Below, piece by piece: positions 55,701 through 61,994 of a stretch of DNA of 64,000 nt (the first letter of the stretch is position 1; each line of letters begins with the position of its first letter). The notes under the pieces are model-generated. The model had not been told where the DNA came from, did not search any database, and worked only from the letters and a program-made list of their open reading frames with translations. Both the position numbers and the translations under genes were made by a program. The stretch comes from Kiloniella majae (lineage in GTDB: Bacteria > Pseudomonadota > Alphaproteobacteria > Kiloniellales > Kiloniellaceae): contig NZ_MTSZ01000008.1 of NCBI RefSeq assembly GCF_002118315.1, forward strand, positions 1 to 64,000. Direction: 5' to 3'.

Positions 55701-58255
55701 TTACGGATGCCACCCAACAAGTTATAACCGCCCAATTGCAAACGGTCATTAGCAGCCGCGTCAACAATATAACCATTCCCAAAAACCACGGTATCTTTGA
55801 CCGCATCCGACCCCAGAGTGACAATTGAATTCTTACCGCGAAGCTCGACCCAATCAGCCCCCATACCAAGATCTACCCTAACGCCATTCCCCCGGGCTTC
55901 CACAATATCGTCCCCGTCTTCGGTTCTGACTTGAGTGATTCCACCGTAATTATTGTGACCGTTAGAAGTATCTCCATCTAAAATGATAATATCATCATAC
56001 TGACCGGTAATAAGTATTTCGGCATTTTTAATTTCAAGATCCGTGCCCTCGATCTTGCCATTAACAATCGTTACACCCTTATCAAGATCTGATAAGTCGA
56101 CAGTATCCCCAACGCCAGTCTCACTATCTCCAAAATCAATTTCTTTAAGGGATAGTTTGTTTAAACCTCTTGTTTCAAATACGGAAAGATCAGAAATCCT
56201 TAAATAATCGGAAAATTTAGATCCAATGATTTTTTCAATGTTATAGAGATGATCAACACCGTCATCCCCGTCATTTTGCACAATCAATTCAGGTGGGTTT
56301 TCGTCGTCTTCGTCTGGCTTTTCAATGTTAATGAAAATCCCGCTTTTTGGATCTTTTACAAAATCATGCTCGCTATCGGCTGTGTACCTTACAGTATCAT
56401 CTGAATTACCATTACCCCCTACAAAAGTATCATCACCTTCTCCCCCATAAAAAATGCTGCCATCAGCCTCTAGACCATTGATGACATCATTCCCCTCTGC
56501 TCCATAGAAGACATTGCTGGCCCCCTCAGATGTTCCCAGTGTTGGTTTTAGAGCAATGATGTAATCTGACTTATTGTTACCTTTGACAATATATTCTTTA
56601 CTTGCATCCGAGATCAGTAAATTTACTACGCCCTCTTTACCTTGAAGAATTAATTCTTCTTGATCAGGGATATCTGCTGAAACGGCGATATATTCAGGTT
56701 GCACAAAATCATCCCTATTGATTTTGTGCACTGAAACAATAGTATCATCTTTCTTAAACAGTAATGCCTTAGGTAAATATTCAAGAATATATTTTAAAAC
56801 TGGTACTTTTTCTGGTCCTAATTCAAATAACTTCGTCGGATCAATCCCAATTCCAGCCAAATCAATTTTTAAAAATTGTTCTTGCGAGATATCAGGAGAA
56901 GGCGCTGCTGCCGGACCTCCCTCCATAAAACCTAACTGACGCCAACTTTCCTGCACTCGAAGCTCAATAAGCATTTGGCGAACAAGAATATTTTCATTAG
57001 CAAGTCCACCATTTTTTGTATCATTATCGGGGCTCCCTTTCGGGATTTTAACAAGATCATCATGAAGCATTTCAAGAACACTTAGATCACCATTATTTGA
57101 ATCAATATGCTGTCGAACTAATTCACGCTGAATATCTGCACCATTCATAGGATTACTGACAGAGCCAACAAATCCATACTCATCAGTGTCCAGATGGAAC
57201 GTGCTATTACTATACAAAGCGTGGATTAATCCAGGATTTTCCCTTATGAGCTTAACCATAGGAAACTCGCCATCTTTCTCTGGCATAGCCATTAACAAGG
57301 CAAGAAAATCTATGGAATGAAGATCTAAACTGCTAGGGTCCTTGAAATTCATCGCGTAATTAACAGGTGGAATTGGCGCTACACTATCTCCTATAGCAAG
57401 AAGATTACGTTCGCCTCCGGCAACATCAAACCCCACATTAAAAGCTTCTAATAACTCTCCTTCAACGACATAATCTACTATTTTTGACCCCGCTTCAGAT
57501 TGATCAAAATTTTCTATTGGCGGAATTTCAATTTCAAGCACCTTCCTTATGACGCCAGAACTGTGTTCGTAGTGTTTTACTATAAATTCTGGGTATCCTT
57601 GACTTACATAGGGTCTAGAATCAGCATCTAAAGCCGATACTTCCTCAGAAGTCAAAACAGTCATACCCAAGTCTGTAATTGCTTTAGCAACACTTTCAGG
57701 GTTACTAAATCGAACACCTTCAACAGTTTGATCTATAACGGATTGGGATTGTGCAGAATCAAAAACATATGCAGGAGCATTTTCTCTAGCCGCAAAAGTG
57801 CTCGCTAAGGCACCACCAAGCGAATGCCCTGTAAAACTAATCGTTAACCCCTTATCCGCTGCATATTTTTTCGCGGCTTCAACATAAAAATAAGCGTGTA
57901 AAAATTGCTCTGATTGCCAAGTAAGATAATCTCCTAACCCTAGATCAGTTAGAACAATGTCATCCCAAAAATCTTCCGGTTGCGTCCCACGCATTGCAAT
58001 AACAAGTTCGGTACCTTTTTGATAAGACTGTGCAAAAAAGCCAGAGTACTCTGTACCATTTTGATTTGTATCCCATTCTCCTTGAAATGGAATTTGCTTA
58101 TCATTACTAAACTCCATCTCCTGGGGAGTTATGACCTTCCAACCAGCAACCCCGTCATCTTGCGTAAATCGCGTGACGACTTCATCTGTTGTACGATAAT
58201 TCTTTTCATACACATGGGCTGATATCAAAGCATAGTCTATCGTTGGGGATGTCAT
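46706..58255 (-). CDS. Giant RTX protein with N-terminal class 3 lipase and FrpC-like self-processing module
   Basis: A 3849-residue predicted type I secretion substrate. Residues 1-320 are a class 3 lipase fold with nucleophile motif GHSLGG (Ser145), RGTQP near 89-93 and a candidate histidine in DLHSIDF (313). Residues 950-1070 carry VDPIVLDLDGDG (Asp955-Pro956) and EF-hand-like DxDGDG repeats as in FrpC-type self-processing modules that cleave at Asp-Pro with calcium. From about 1450 to 3800 there are some 17 GGxGxD-rich blocks, many followed by a repeated 60-80 residue HCBP-type region. The C-terminus (NDTFVFKTDLGHDTITDF onward) is a typical uncleaved secretion signal. AGAGGAG precedes the ATG, which overlaps the upstream stop (TAATG). 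Confidence 0.93.
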   Translation of the reverse strand: MTSPTIDYALISAHVYEKNYRTTDEVVTRFTQDDGVAGWKVITPQEMEFSNDKQIPFQGEWDTNQNGTEYSGFFAQSYQKGTELVIAMRGTQPEDFWDDIVLTDLGLGDYLTWQSEQFLHAYFYVEAAKKYAADKGLTISFTGHSLGGALASTFAARENAPAYVFDSAQSQSVIDQTVEGVRFSNPESVAKAITDLGMTVLTSEEVSALDADSRPYVSQGYPEFIVKHYEHSSGVIRKVLEIEIPPIENFDQSEAGSKIVDYVVEGELLEAFNVGFDVAGGERNLLAIGDSVAPIPPVNYAMNFKDPSSLDLHSIDFLALLMAMPEKDGEFPMVKLIRENPGLIHALYSNSTFHLDTDEYGFVGSVSNPMNGADIQRELVRQHIDSNNGDLSVLEMLHDDLVKIPKGSPDNDTKNGGLANENILVRQMLIELRVQESWRQLGFMEGGPAAAPSPDISQEQFLKIDLAGIGIDPTKLFELGPEKVPVLKYILEYLPKALLFKKDDTIVSVHKINRDDFVQPEYIAVSADIPDQEELILQGKEGVVNLLISDASKEYIVKGNNKSDYIIALKPTLGTSEGASNVFYGAEGNDVINGLEADGSIFYGGEGDDTFVGGNGNSDDTVRYTADSEHDFVKDPKSGIFINIEKPDEDDENPPELIVQNDGDDGVDHLYNIEKIIGSKFSDYLRISDLSVFETRGLNKLSLKEIDFGDSETGVGDTVDLSDLDKGVTIVNGKIEGTDLEIKNAEILITGQYDDIIILDGDTSNGHNNYGGITQVRTEDGDDIVEARGNGVRVDLGMGADWVELRGKNSIVTLGSDAVKDTVVFGNGYIVDAAANDRLQLGGYNLLGGIRNATSESPYAGDRFGNSYGFNKQGDLIIEDIAGREIFVNGAESGPGVGYDKETLGLHLVERYIEYVRLFSLKATPGWFTDIFKFWFGDYLKTIMDNDDFNYGGVDPIVLDLDGDGLELTAKSQFGATFDTDGDGFKEPTGWVDKDDGLLVLDKDLDGKVDSVEELFGGPTQSGFDELSEHDLNGDGVIDSNDDIYSELQIWQDLNGNAEVDEGELKSLADHGIASISLNAEELNGQQLAQNTLAAKAAFTRTDGTTGDAYDVVFKIDNFNSEWLGDKTVADDVKPLANLKGHGTLLDLHVAMTQNESLKNLVAQTIPTLNMVNIAQLRDAVQPVLDAWAMASPFGMAAHDDFNILVKRTDDGVTVTDFTVKVTDEDGSYWKLGSGTKIYDDVLGPEVKRPTFEQIMAHKPDGAEWEIFSGNKIAVMERYFGEDLPLNDAVAGASGAVDALNNMFSFFLDNLDLLAVKLAIQGPLASYFEGIAYDDEGDKFVLTSDRQLTPTFEAIFDAAPADTQGAMNWLQDWKPIVYTVLQQLDRGADYLMMTQAYVFHNIVSAYENKNLNVDLKETGAIFGVDKSLIMTGAGEISGTDQGDFFYMDGSDQVARGGDGADTYVFGRDFGHDVIDDVEGRLSAKHTDSIRFAHYNADEFIATREGLELLLTHVPTGSTVRVLRQFEGIIPNLSGGDISEDTGINEIIFADGTVWNKVDIAKAVSHPLDSDDILIGTPDIDFLNGGAGNDHLAGGDASDIYFFGKGYDQDTIREDVKWVKTPAVDYVKFDANTDFSDIYFEGVEGTGDLVIRYHNTSDTLTIQGQFDAAYTGVLGKQFLHRVELITFEDGYSYNWDEILRDLVADMKTDGDDRVFGFDYEDTLDGGAGDDFLTGGNENDTYIFGMGYGNDVIHDKLDNILSGQNDTLRFKADVDPSTVQYERVGKTDTLLITLSDGSTLKIHEQFSASHTGVFGIHWFDRIEYFEFEADPTANFNATNLIHRLLAEAKTDGDDVIYGYDIADVMDGGLGNDRLEGGLDSDTYIFNRGYGQDVIHDHSTNVLFDDKDVVKFGPGIAFEDLEFERDGTKLTIKIKDSTDTLTIENQFFYNNLGHAYRQIEEFHFDDGTIITPTDIQQALLEGTDGDDVLEGFFAYDTLDGGAGNDTLKGRNAGDTYIFDRGYDHDTIYDEQTSVFSDAPDVVQFGEGILPEDILLSRDNYNLILTIADTGDTLTIINQFFAGNLGGTLYQIEEFRFSNDVVWSWSDVRLKLLEGTDGDDTITGFFGADILDGGAGNDTLKGADGGDTYVFGRGYGQDVIYDEQKSIFAAQPDVVQFKEDVLPSDITLTREGLNLIITIADTGDSLKIINQFFTGNLGGTLYQVEEFRFSNDVVWSWSDVRLKLLNGTDGDDTITGFFGADTIDGGLGNDTLKGGDGGDTYIFGRGYGQDVIFDEQSSVFADQPDKVNFKEGISPSDLILTREGYNLIIRIADTDDTLKVINQFAYGNLGGNYHQVEEFVFADGTIWSEYEVRLKLLTGTDGDDNISGYFWDDVIEGGKGNDVLKGSNGGDSYVFNLGDGQDIIYDKQSSVFSTDNDKIIFGEGISPENLKFFRQGTFARDLRVEYGDQGDSVLIQDFFITNYYKIEEIHFHDGTSWDLAAIHQAMQTGTDRDDSLIGFGGNDTLEGGLGNDILNGFKGNDTLDGGAGDDFMYGGEGSDTYVWGAGRGNDVIDDNVSSGTNTLLLKNTPPADIKLYRKGNDLLVENSTTGETLTIDDQFYIYGVESFVFDDGTTWDRTYIRANSVYRGTDGDDTITGTTWSETFIGGAGDDVIRAREGHDTLDGGSGDDLLDGDDGSDTYIWGLGSGNDTIAEIGKYSDVDTDVVQLVDVNLNDLEFSRVLPALNNLVITIKSSGETLTIVDHFKNTARGMETFVFADGTELDRGQILALTSYQGTAGNDTLTGSSRSEELNAGAGDDTINGEAGADVLIGAEGNDTLRGGSGSDTYIFSIGDGQDIIDDNGDGTLDKLIIHGVTPDNVILENASTLSPDLKITFAGSDDQIIIKNALNASSSDTIEEFVFDDGTIWTIVDVETIIAETNANAGNDHIQGNAGDNTLRGGRGNDILNGNDGSDTYVFNKGDGEDIIEDNGYHDTDKVLIHGYTPEEAILTQNGANLVITFAGTSDKITLVNTLSFSRSDTIEQIIFDDGTLWGMTYARATLIEQQQTDGNDTVIGFAGDDTLEGGLGNDILHGNDGSDTYVFNKGDGEDIIEDNGYHDTDKVLIHGYTPEEAILTQNGANLVITFAGTSDKITLVNTLSFSRSDTIEQIIFDDGTLWGMTYARATLIEQQQTDGNDTVIGFAGDDTLEGGLGNDILHGNDGSDTYVFNKGDGEDIIEDNGYLDTDKVLIHGYTPEEAILTQDGANLVITFAGTSDKITLVNTLSFSRSDTIEQIIFDDGTLWGMTYARATLIEQQQTDGNDTVIGFAGNDTLEGGLGNDILHGNDGSDTYVFNKGDGEDIIEDNGYLDTDKVLIHGYTPEEAILTQDGTNLVITFAGTSDKITLVNTLSFSRSDTIEQIIFDDGTLWGMTYARATLIEQQQTDGNDTVIGFAGNDTLEGGLGNDILHGNDGSDTYVFNKGDGQDVIEDNGYLDTDKVLIHGYTPAEVTAWRLASTMSTLVLTFNGSTDLLTIRHTLNGYRGDTVEQIVFDDGTIWTMADVLVGIQVYNLGDDHIVGGSGNDILDGGAGDDVIDGGDGEDTIIGGTGNDFMNGGFGVDNFDGGEGIDTLDFTYTDAEVVIEMEAGTASFANGSVENFTSVENINGTRGNNTIIGDAQDNVIRGFAGNDTLKGGAGNDILDGGAGLDSFDGGEGVDTVDYAYTDIAGTIDLEAGQASFVNGSVESLTSIESVIGSTGDNTIVGNNQTNVFTGLAGNDTFVFKTDLGHDTITDFVVGAGSEDSIRIEGLNISTFDDALQLSEQVGNDTVINIDDDNSITLKDVQKTALHADDFQFV
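47866..49365 (-). repeat. Four tandem 375-bp repeats inside the RTX gene
   Basis: Units 47866-48240, 48241-48615, 48616-48990 and 48991-49365 are near-identical in DNA; by eye the last two agree over their whole length. Each encodes 125 residues (about residues 2964-3464): an RTX block DGNDTVIGFAGDDTLEGG plus its following beta-rich region. Diverged copies flank both sides. The period is a whole number of codons, so copy number can change without breaking the frame. Confidence 0.95.
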
Positions 58256-59502
58256 TACTTAACTCCTCTTGTTTCAGCCTGTTGAAACAAGGGGTGTTCA
58301 ACAGCAGGGTATATCACATACGCAGCAACTTCGATCAGGAAGATTTCTTTTGTTTTTGGATCATATAAATAAAGACTTGGATGTAGTTTTTTGGTTGGGA
58401 CGTATCCTGACTTAGGAGAAATAACAACATCATCACGAAGAAATATAATTTCCATGGGTGGAATAGCATTATCTAATAAATTTGGATTATCGGTAACTCT
58501 CTTACCATCGACGAAACGAGGACCTTGCCTATGCATAATAAAGCGATCCCATACACCGCTCCTTTGAACTCTTAATGCTTTACCCTCAGGAAAAAGGTGT
58601 TCAATACGGTTTTCTGGATTTGATGTGATCCCATGTCCAATCTTTGGAAACCCACCCGCAAGAGCAGAATAAAGTACTCCATTTGCACGGTACCCATACA
58701 TTATTCCTCTGCCTTTGGCGTCAAATAGATTAGACAGCAGGTGTCGCGGTTGCTGCCCCCCAAGTTCTGGGCGGCGTTCAACCATTTGGGGATATGTATA
58801 ACTATCCAACTCTGCATCAATAATAGGATTGTAGCCACGCCATTGATTCTCTTTTAGCACTAAAGCATAGTAAGATTTATACCGAACTCTTTTATAATCT
58901 TTCCAGTCACCATCAGTGTAAATATTGCCACTAAACCACTGAAAATCATCTGGCTCAGCCATTTCCTTTTCAGCAACATCTTCATCAACCAGTTCAACGT
59001 AAAATTTCAGATCCGTTACTCTGGCTGTATTTGATTTGAATGAATCTCTGTCAATATACAGTTCCAATGTTTGCATTGTCGTGGTATCTGGTGTCCAGCC
59101 AATACGCGGGACGTAACCAGGATGGAGCTGTTTTGCCTTTAGCTTTGTTAAACCATTTTCATCCTGATATTCTTCGCGATCACACTCATAGGGTGTCCAC
59201 ATCATTACAGCGGCGTTATCGGGCAAGTAACTCCCAAAAGCACGAGGATAGCTGACATACTGGCTAGAAACTCTCTTAAACAATTGAGAAAGATCATTCC
59301 CTCCCATAGGAACTGTTTTACAGGTGATAATTCGCTCCATATGAAAAGGGTAACTATCAACCTTCATATCCACAGTCATTCGTGCATAAAAAGTAGGTGC
59401 GTGAAAAGGGCGTTGAGACCACGTTAGAATAAGAAAAAAAATAACGGGAATTGAGAGCAGAAACCCAACTATGTAGAGAAGAACTTTAAATACTTTATTC
59501 AA
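58255..59502 (-). CDS. Unrecognised membrane-anchored protein between the acyltransferase and RTX genes
   Basis: I do not recognise this 415-residue protein. Residues 4-27 (VFKVLLYIVGFLLSIPVIFFLILT) are a membrane anchor or signal; the rest is predicted outside the cytoplasm, rich in Tyr, Trp and Pro, with no repeats. The start is TTG at 59502 with GGGG about 8 nt upstream. Its stop overlaps the RTX start (TAATG), so it is made in step with the RTX protein. Position suggests a partner of the RTX lipase: a foldase, immunity-like or surface-retention protein. None of these is shown by the sequence. Confidence 0.85.
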   Translation of the reverse strand: MNKVFKVLLYIVGFLLSIPVIFFLILTWSQRPFHAPTFYARMTVDMKVDSYPFHMERIITCKTVPMGGNDLSQLFKRVSSQYVSYPRAFGSYLPDNAAVMMWTPYECDREEYQDENGLTKLKAKQLHPGYVPRIGWTPDTTTMQTLELYIDRDSFKSNTARVTDLKFYVELVDEDVAEKEMAEPDDFQWFSGNIYTDGDWKDYKRVRYKSYYALVLKENQWRGYNPIIDAELDSYTYPQMVERRPELGGQQPRHLLSNLFDAKGRGIMYGYRANGVLYSALAGGFPKIGHGITSNPENRIEHLFPEGKALRVQRSGVWDRFIMHRQGPRFVDGKRVTDNPNLLDNAIPPMEIIFLRDDVVISPKSGYVPTKKLHPSLYLYDPKTKEIFLIEVAAYVIYPAVEHPLFQQAETRGVK

Positions 59503-59523
59503 ACTTCACGCCCCAAACTTTAT

Positions 59524-60069
59524 TTATAAGTTAAAATTTTTGCATTTGAGATTATTAAATATTTTCTCTTTCACTAACTCTTTAGTCGCAACTGGGGCCA
59601 CTAAAGTCACCAACCACGGAATATCTCCGCTCTTCCAGTCTTGGGGAGCAAGTTTTGGGATTGGGAGTTTTGCTTTCTTTTGCGCTTCAAGCTTAGTATC
59701 AACTTCTTCAGATACATACGCCCAGAATGCAACGCCGATAGGGTAGGTCTTTCCTTCTACCCCCTCACCATCTCCCTTTGCCTGACCGCGAACCATTTGG
59801 AATTGCCGGGTAAGCAAGGGAGGAATAACCAGCCACTCAAGATCAGCAAGACTACAATGCTGATAAAGGGGAGAGCGCATCAGAATGCTCACCACCTCCC
59901 CGAAAATCAGATCCAGGTCCTGATTATCAGCTTTACCCGTGTTTGTTTGATCAGATACATCGGAATAACTTGATGATTGCGTAGGCTCTGCATTTAGCGC
60001 AGAAGCACTTTCGTTGAGATCGTCAGGGCCTGAATCCTGTCGGGTCTCAGATAAATCGTGTTCCGGCAT
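59524..60069 (-). CDS. HlyC-type toxin-activating lysine acyltransferase
   Basis: HlyC enzymes attach fatty acyl chains to internal lysines of RTX toxins in the cytoplasm. The 181-residue protein has a 55-residue unrelated N-terminal extension, then the domain: ILMRSPLYQHCSLADLEWLVIPPLL, VAFWAYVSEEV, and APQDWKSGDIPWLVTLVAP. The catalytic aspartate equivalent to HlyC Asp92 is Asp149. The position of HlyC His23 holds Tyr69, with His71 two residues later, so the histidine is shifted or lost. GGGGG lies 5 nt before the ATG. It is the first gene of the RTX operon. Confidence 0.85.
   Translation of the reverse strand: MPEHDLSETRQDSGPDDLNESASALNAEPTQSSSYSDVSDQTNTGKADNQDLDLIFGEVVSILMRSPLYQHCSLADLEWLVIPPLLTRQFQMVRGQAKGDGEGVEGKTYPIGVAFWAYVSEEVDTKLEAQKKAKLPIPKLAPQDWKSGDIPWLVTLVAPVATKELVKEKIFNNLKCKNFNL
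60032..60045 (+). repeat. 14-bp exact match to the 3' part of tRNA-Arg inside the acyltransferase gene
   Basis: GAATCCTGTCGGGT here equals tRNA positions 42457-42470. Bases on either side differ from the tRNA. It could be a secondary or relic attachment site, or chance; it lies within the coding start of the HlyC-like gene. Confidence 0.4.
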
Positions 60070-60256
60070 GATACCCCCTCAGCCGTGCATTGTATTTCAG
60101 TTTGGCAACTTATAAAAATACCGTGCCACAACCTAAGATTATATTGCAAGTAATTATTAACTATAAATCACACACACAACAAATAACTTAAGTATTTAAA
60201 ATTAATACTAAATTTTTGTAAAATATAATCTATTTTTGTATAAATTTGCATTCAGC

Positions 60257-61252
60257 TTATTGATACAAATAGTACAAGCATCCTGCTAAAAATAGTGATA
60301 CTGCAACCAATATATTTGTACGATTTGATAAACTATTCTTCGCTTTATGATATTTTGAATTCAGTTCATTTATTTGATTGTTATTATTTTTAAGTTCGAA
60401 TTTTAGAAGCTCAATCTCATGACGCATGCTGTCTCTTTCGGCTATTTCTTTTACATGACTTGAAAGCGCTAAACCGAAACTTGAAGGTGTGTGAAAAGAC
60501 TCATCCGCGTATTTATCAGCCAATGTCGATAAATGGGAATGTCCAATTGCTAAATAGAATGGAATATTGAGATCAAGTAACTTTCCCACCAACTCTGGCT
60601 CATCCCAAATACGAAGTGTTTCATCATCCCCGCCTCGAACGATAGCTATCGCTGAAGGCTTTCGTCTGTCTATCGCTGATCTTAAATCTTCAGAGAACAC
60701 CTCAGTATCACGAACTCTAACCTGCTCCATCTCGATTGGTATTTCAGAGCCGCAACACGATCCGACATCTCGCAACCCAGTCTCGGACCCCAAGACCAAC
60801 AAATTAGTGGAATCAGAATTCTTCAAATATTGCGATAAAAGGACCGTTGTCCCCTTTTTAATTAAAGGGACATTATTATTAAGTGATTTGTTTTCAGCAG
60901 CTTCTTCAACTGGCTTCCAATGCCCAACAGACTCCCCAATAACTTCAACATTTAAACCTGACATATTGAAAGCGTGTGGTTTAAGCACCGCATGGCCAGA
61001 AAAAATAATATACTCTCCGACGTTAGGTCTGGTCTCAAAGTCACTTTTTAAAGTTAATTGATACCCAGAGCCTTCAAGAGTGATATAAACATATTTCTTT
61101 TTGTAGGGATTTACTCTAACTACACGCCCTTTAACAAAAACGTTCTCTGGAAATTTTTCCCAAATTTGTCTCTGCCCCTTTAAGGCCATCCGTCCCAAGA
61201 AGCTCTCAACAGTATATGTTCTACTTTTTGATTGCTGAATATAATCGTGCAT
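60257..61252 (-). CDS. Membrane-anchored protein related to exonuclease VII large subunit (XseA)
   Basis: The 331-residue product (ATG at 61252, GGGTGA about 9 nt upstream) aligns with XseA: an OB-fold-like N-terminus (TYTVESFLGRM, VFVKGRVVRV), then AIAIVRGGDDETLRIWDEPELV and IPFYLAIGHSHLSTLADKYADESFHTPSS, matching XseA's ARGGGS...DLWAFND and AVGHETD...ADLRAPTPS. The aspartate of the GHxxD motif is Leu241 here, while His238 and Arg206 remain. A coiled coil (about 265-305) and a C-terminal membrane segment (312-330) replace the long XseA coil. Located by the oriT-like site, it may handle transferred or broken DNA at the membrane, or be a non-catalytic relative. Confidence 0.75.
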   Translation of the reverse strand: MHDYIQQSKSRTYTVESFLGRMALKGQRQIWEKFPENVFVKGRVVRVNPYKKKYVYITLEGSGYQLTLKSDFETRPNVGEYIIFSGHAVLKPHAFNMSGLNVEVIGESVGHWKPVEEAAENKSLNNNVPLIKKGTTVLLSQYLKNSDSTNLLVLGSETGLRDVGSCCGSEIPIEMEQVRVRDTEVFSEDLRSAIDRRKPSAIAIVRGGDDETLRIWDEPELVGKLLDLNIPFYLAIGHSHLSTLADKYADESFHTPSSFGLALSSHVKEIAERDSMRHEIELLKFELKNNNNQINELNSKYHKAKNSLSNRTNILVAVSLFLAGCLYYLYQ

Positions 61253-61419
61253 TAAAATAATCACCCAAAAATATAAAAATCGACCCAACTTAAAATTATT
61301 ACCACCAATAGCTGTGTAGCAGTTGTCACACAAGACACAGTCAAACTTTAAACATCCGGCTTCAATATAGATCCGTTGAGCATCAAAGATGCGAAGAAGT
61401 TTTTTGCCTCCAATCAAGA

Positions 61420-61450
61420 GTTAAGTGTTTCACTTAACCTATCCTGCCCC
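61420..61450 (+). other. Candidate origin of transfer (IncP/MOBP-type nic region)
   Basis: GTTAAGTG and CACTTAAC form an 8-bp inverted repeat with a 3-nt loop, directly followed by CCTATCCTGCCC. In plasmid RP4 the nic site lies in CTATCCTG/CCC just after an inverted repeat, and traK follows downstream; here a TraK-like gene starts 150 bp to the right. The predicted nick is between 61446 and 61447. A relaxase is not in the window. Confidence 0.75.
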
Positions 61451-61599
61451 CGCATAAGAATGTGAAAATCGTTTATTTCCGTTTATCATTTCCCTCTCTT
61501 TTTGAAACAAAAAATCCACGCATCTTGATGTCGTTTTTCCTTCTAACACACAGAGTTAAAAGGTAGAATCTTAAGGAAAATTTGAAGAGGAGATTAATA

Positions 61600-61944
61600 A
61601 TGTCACGCTGGGGCCAAGCAAATATAGAAGTTCTTGCCAGTAAGCCATACATTACGGATGAGCTAAGGCGCGGCGTCCCTATGCAGCGGCTTTATAATGA
61701 GCTCTATGCCAAGCAATGGATAACCGTCAGTTACAATAGTTTTCGTTTAAAGGCGCGTGTTATCAAGCAAGAGATAACGGCAACAAATGAAAGTAGCCCT
61801 CAAGTTGCTTCAATCGACGATCAGTTTCAATCTAAAAAACCTCAACCTAAAATAGTAACAAAAAGTAGCCCTATCCCATCAAATAAAAAGTTTATATTGA
61901 GCCCTATTAGTGACTTGAAAGAATTCAACAGACGTAAAAATTGA
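61600..61944 (+). CDS. TraK-like oriT-binding protein
   Basis: The 114-residue protein starts at an ATG with GAGGAG 7 nt upstream. Its N-terminal half (IEVLASKPYITDELRRGVPMQRLYNELYAKQWITVSYNSFRLKARVI) has the helix-turn-helix-like pattern of TraK-family proteins, which bind and bend oriT DNA in IncP plasmids; the C-terminal part is basic and low in complexity. It lies just downstream of the candidate nic site, as traK does in RP4. No relaxase or TraJ is adjacent on this side. Confidence 0.7.
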   Translation: MSRWGQANIEVLASKPYITDELRRGVPMQRLYNELYAKQWITVSYNSFRLKARVIKQEITATNESSPQVASIDDQFQSKKPQPKIVTKSSPIPSNKKFILSPISDLKEFNRRKN

Positions 61945-61971
61945 GCTCAAAAGCCGTACCTTTGAGCTCAA
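61941..61971. terminator. Bidirectional terminator-like hairpin between traK-like and traL-like genes
   Basis: TTGAGCTCAAA and TTTGAGCTCAA are perfect 11-bp arms around a 9-nt loop, overlapping the traK-like stop codon and separating the converging genes. No T run follows. Confidence 0.65.
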
Positions 61972-61994
61972 TATAAAACTTATGGTGCGATTGT

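Noticed and set aside
61253-61417. Upstream extension of the XseA-like gene with a Cys-rich stretch (CLKFDCVLCDNC)
   Set aside because: The domain begins after the ATG at 61252, which has its own ribosome-binding site; the extension runs towards the oriT-like hairpin and resembles no zinc motif I know. Not fully excluded.
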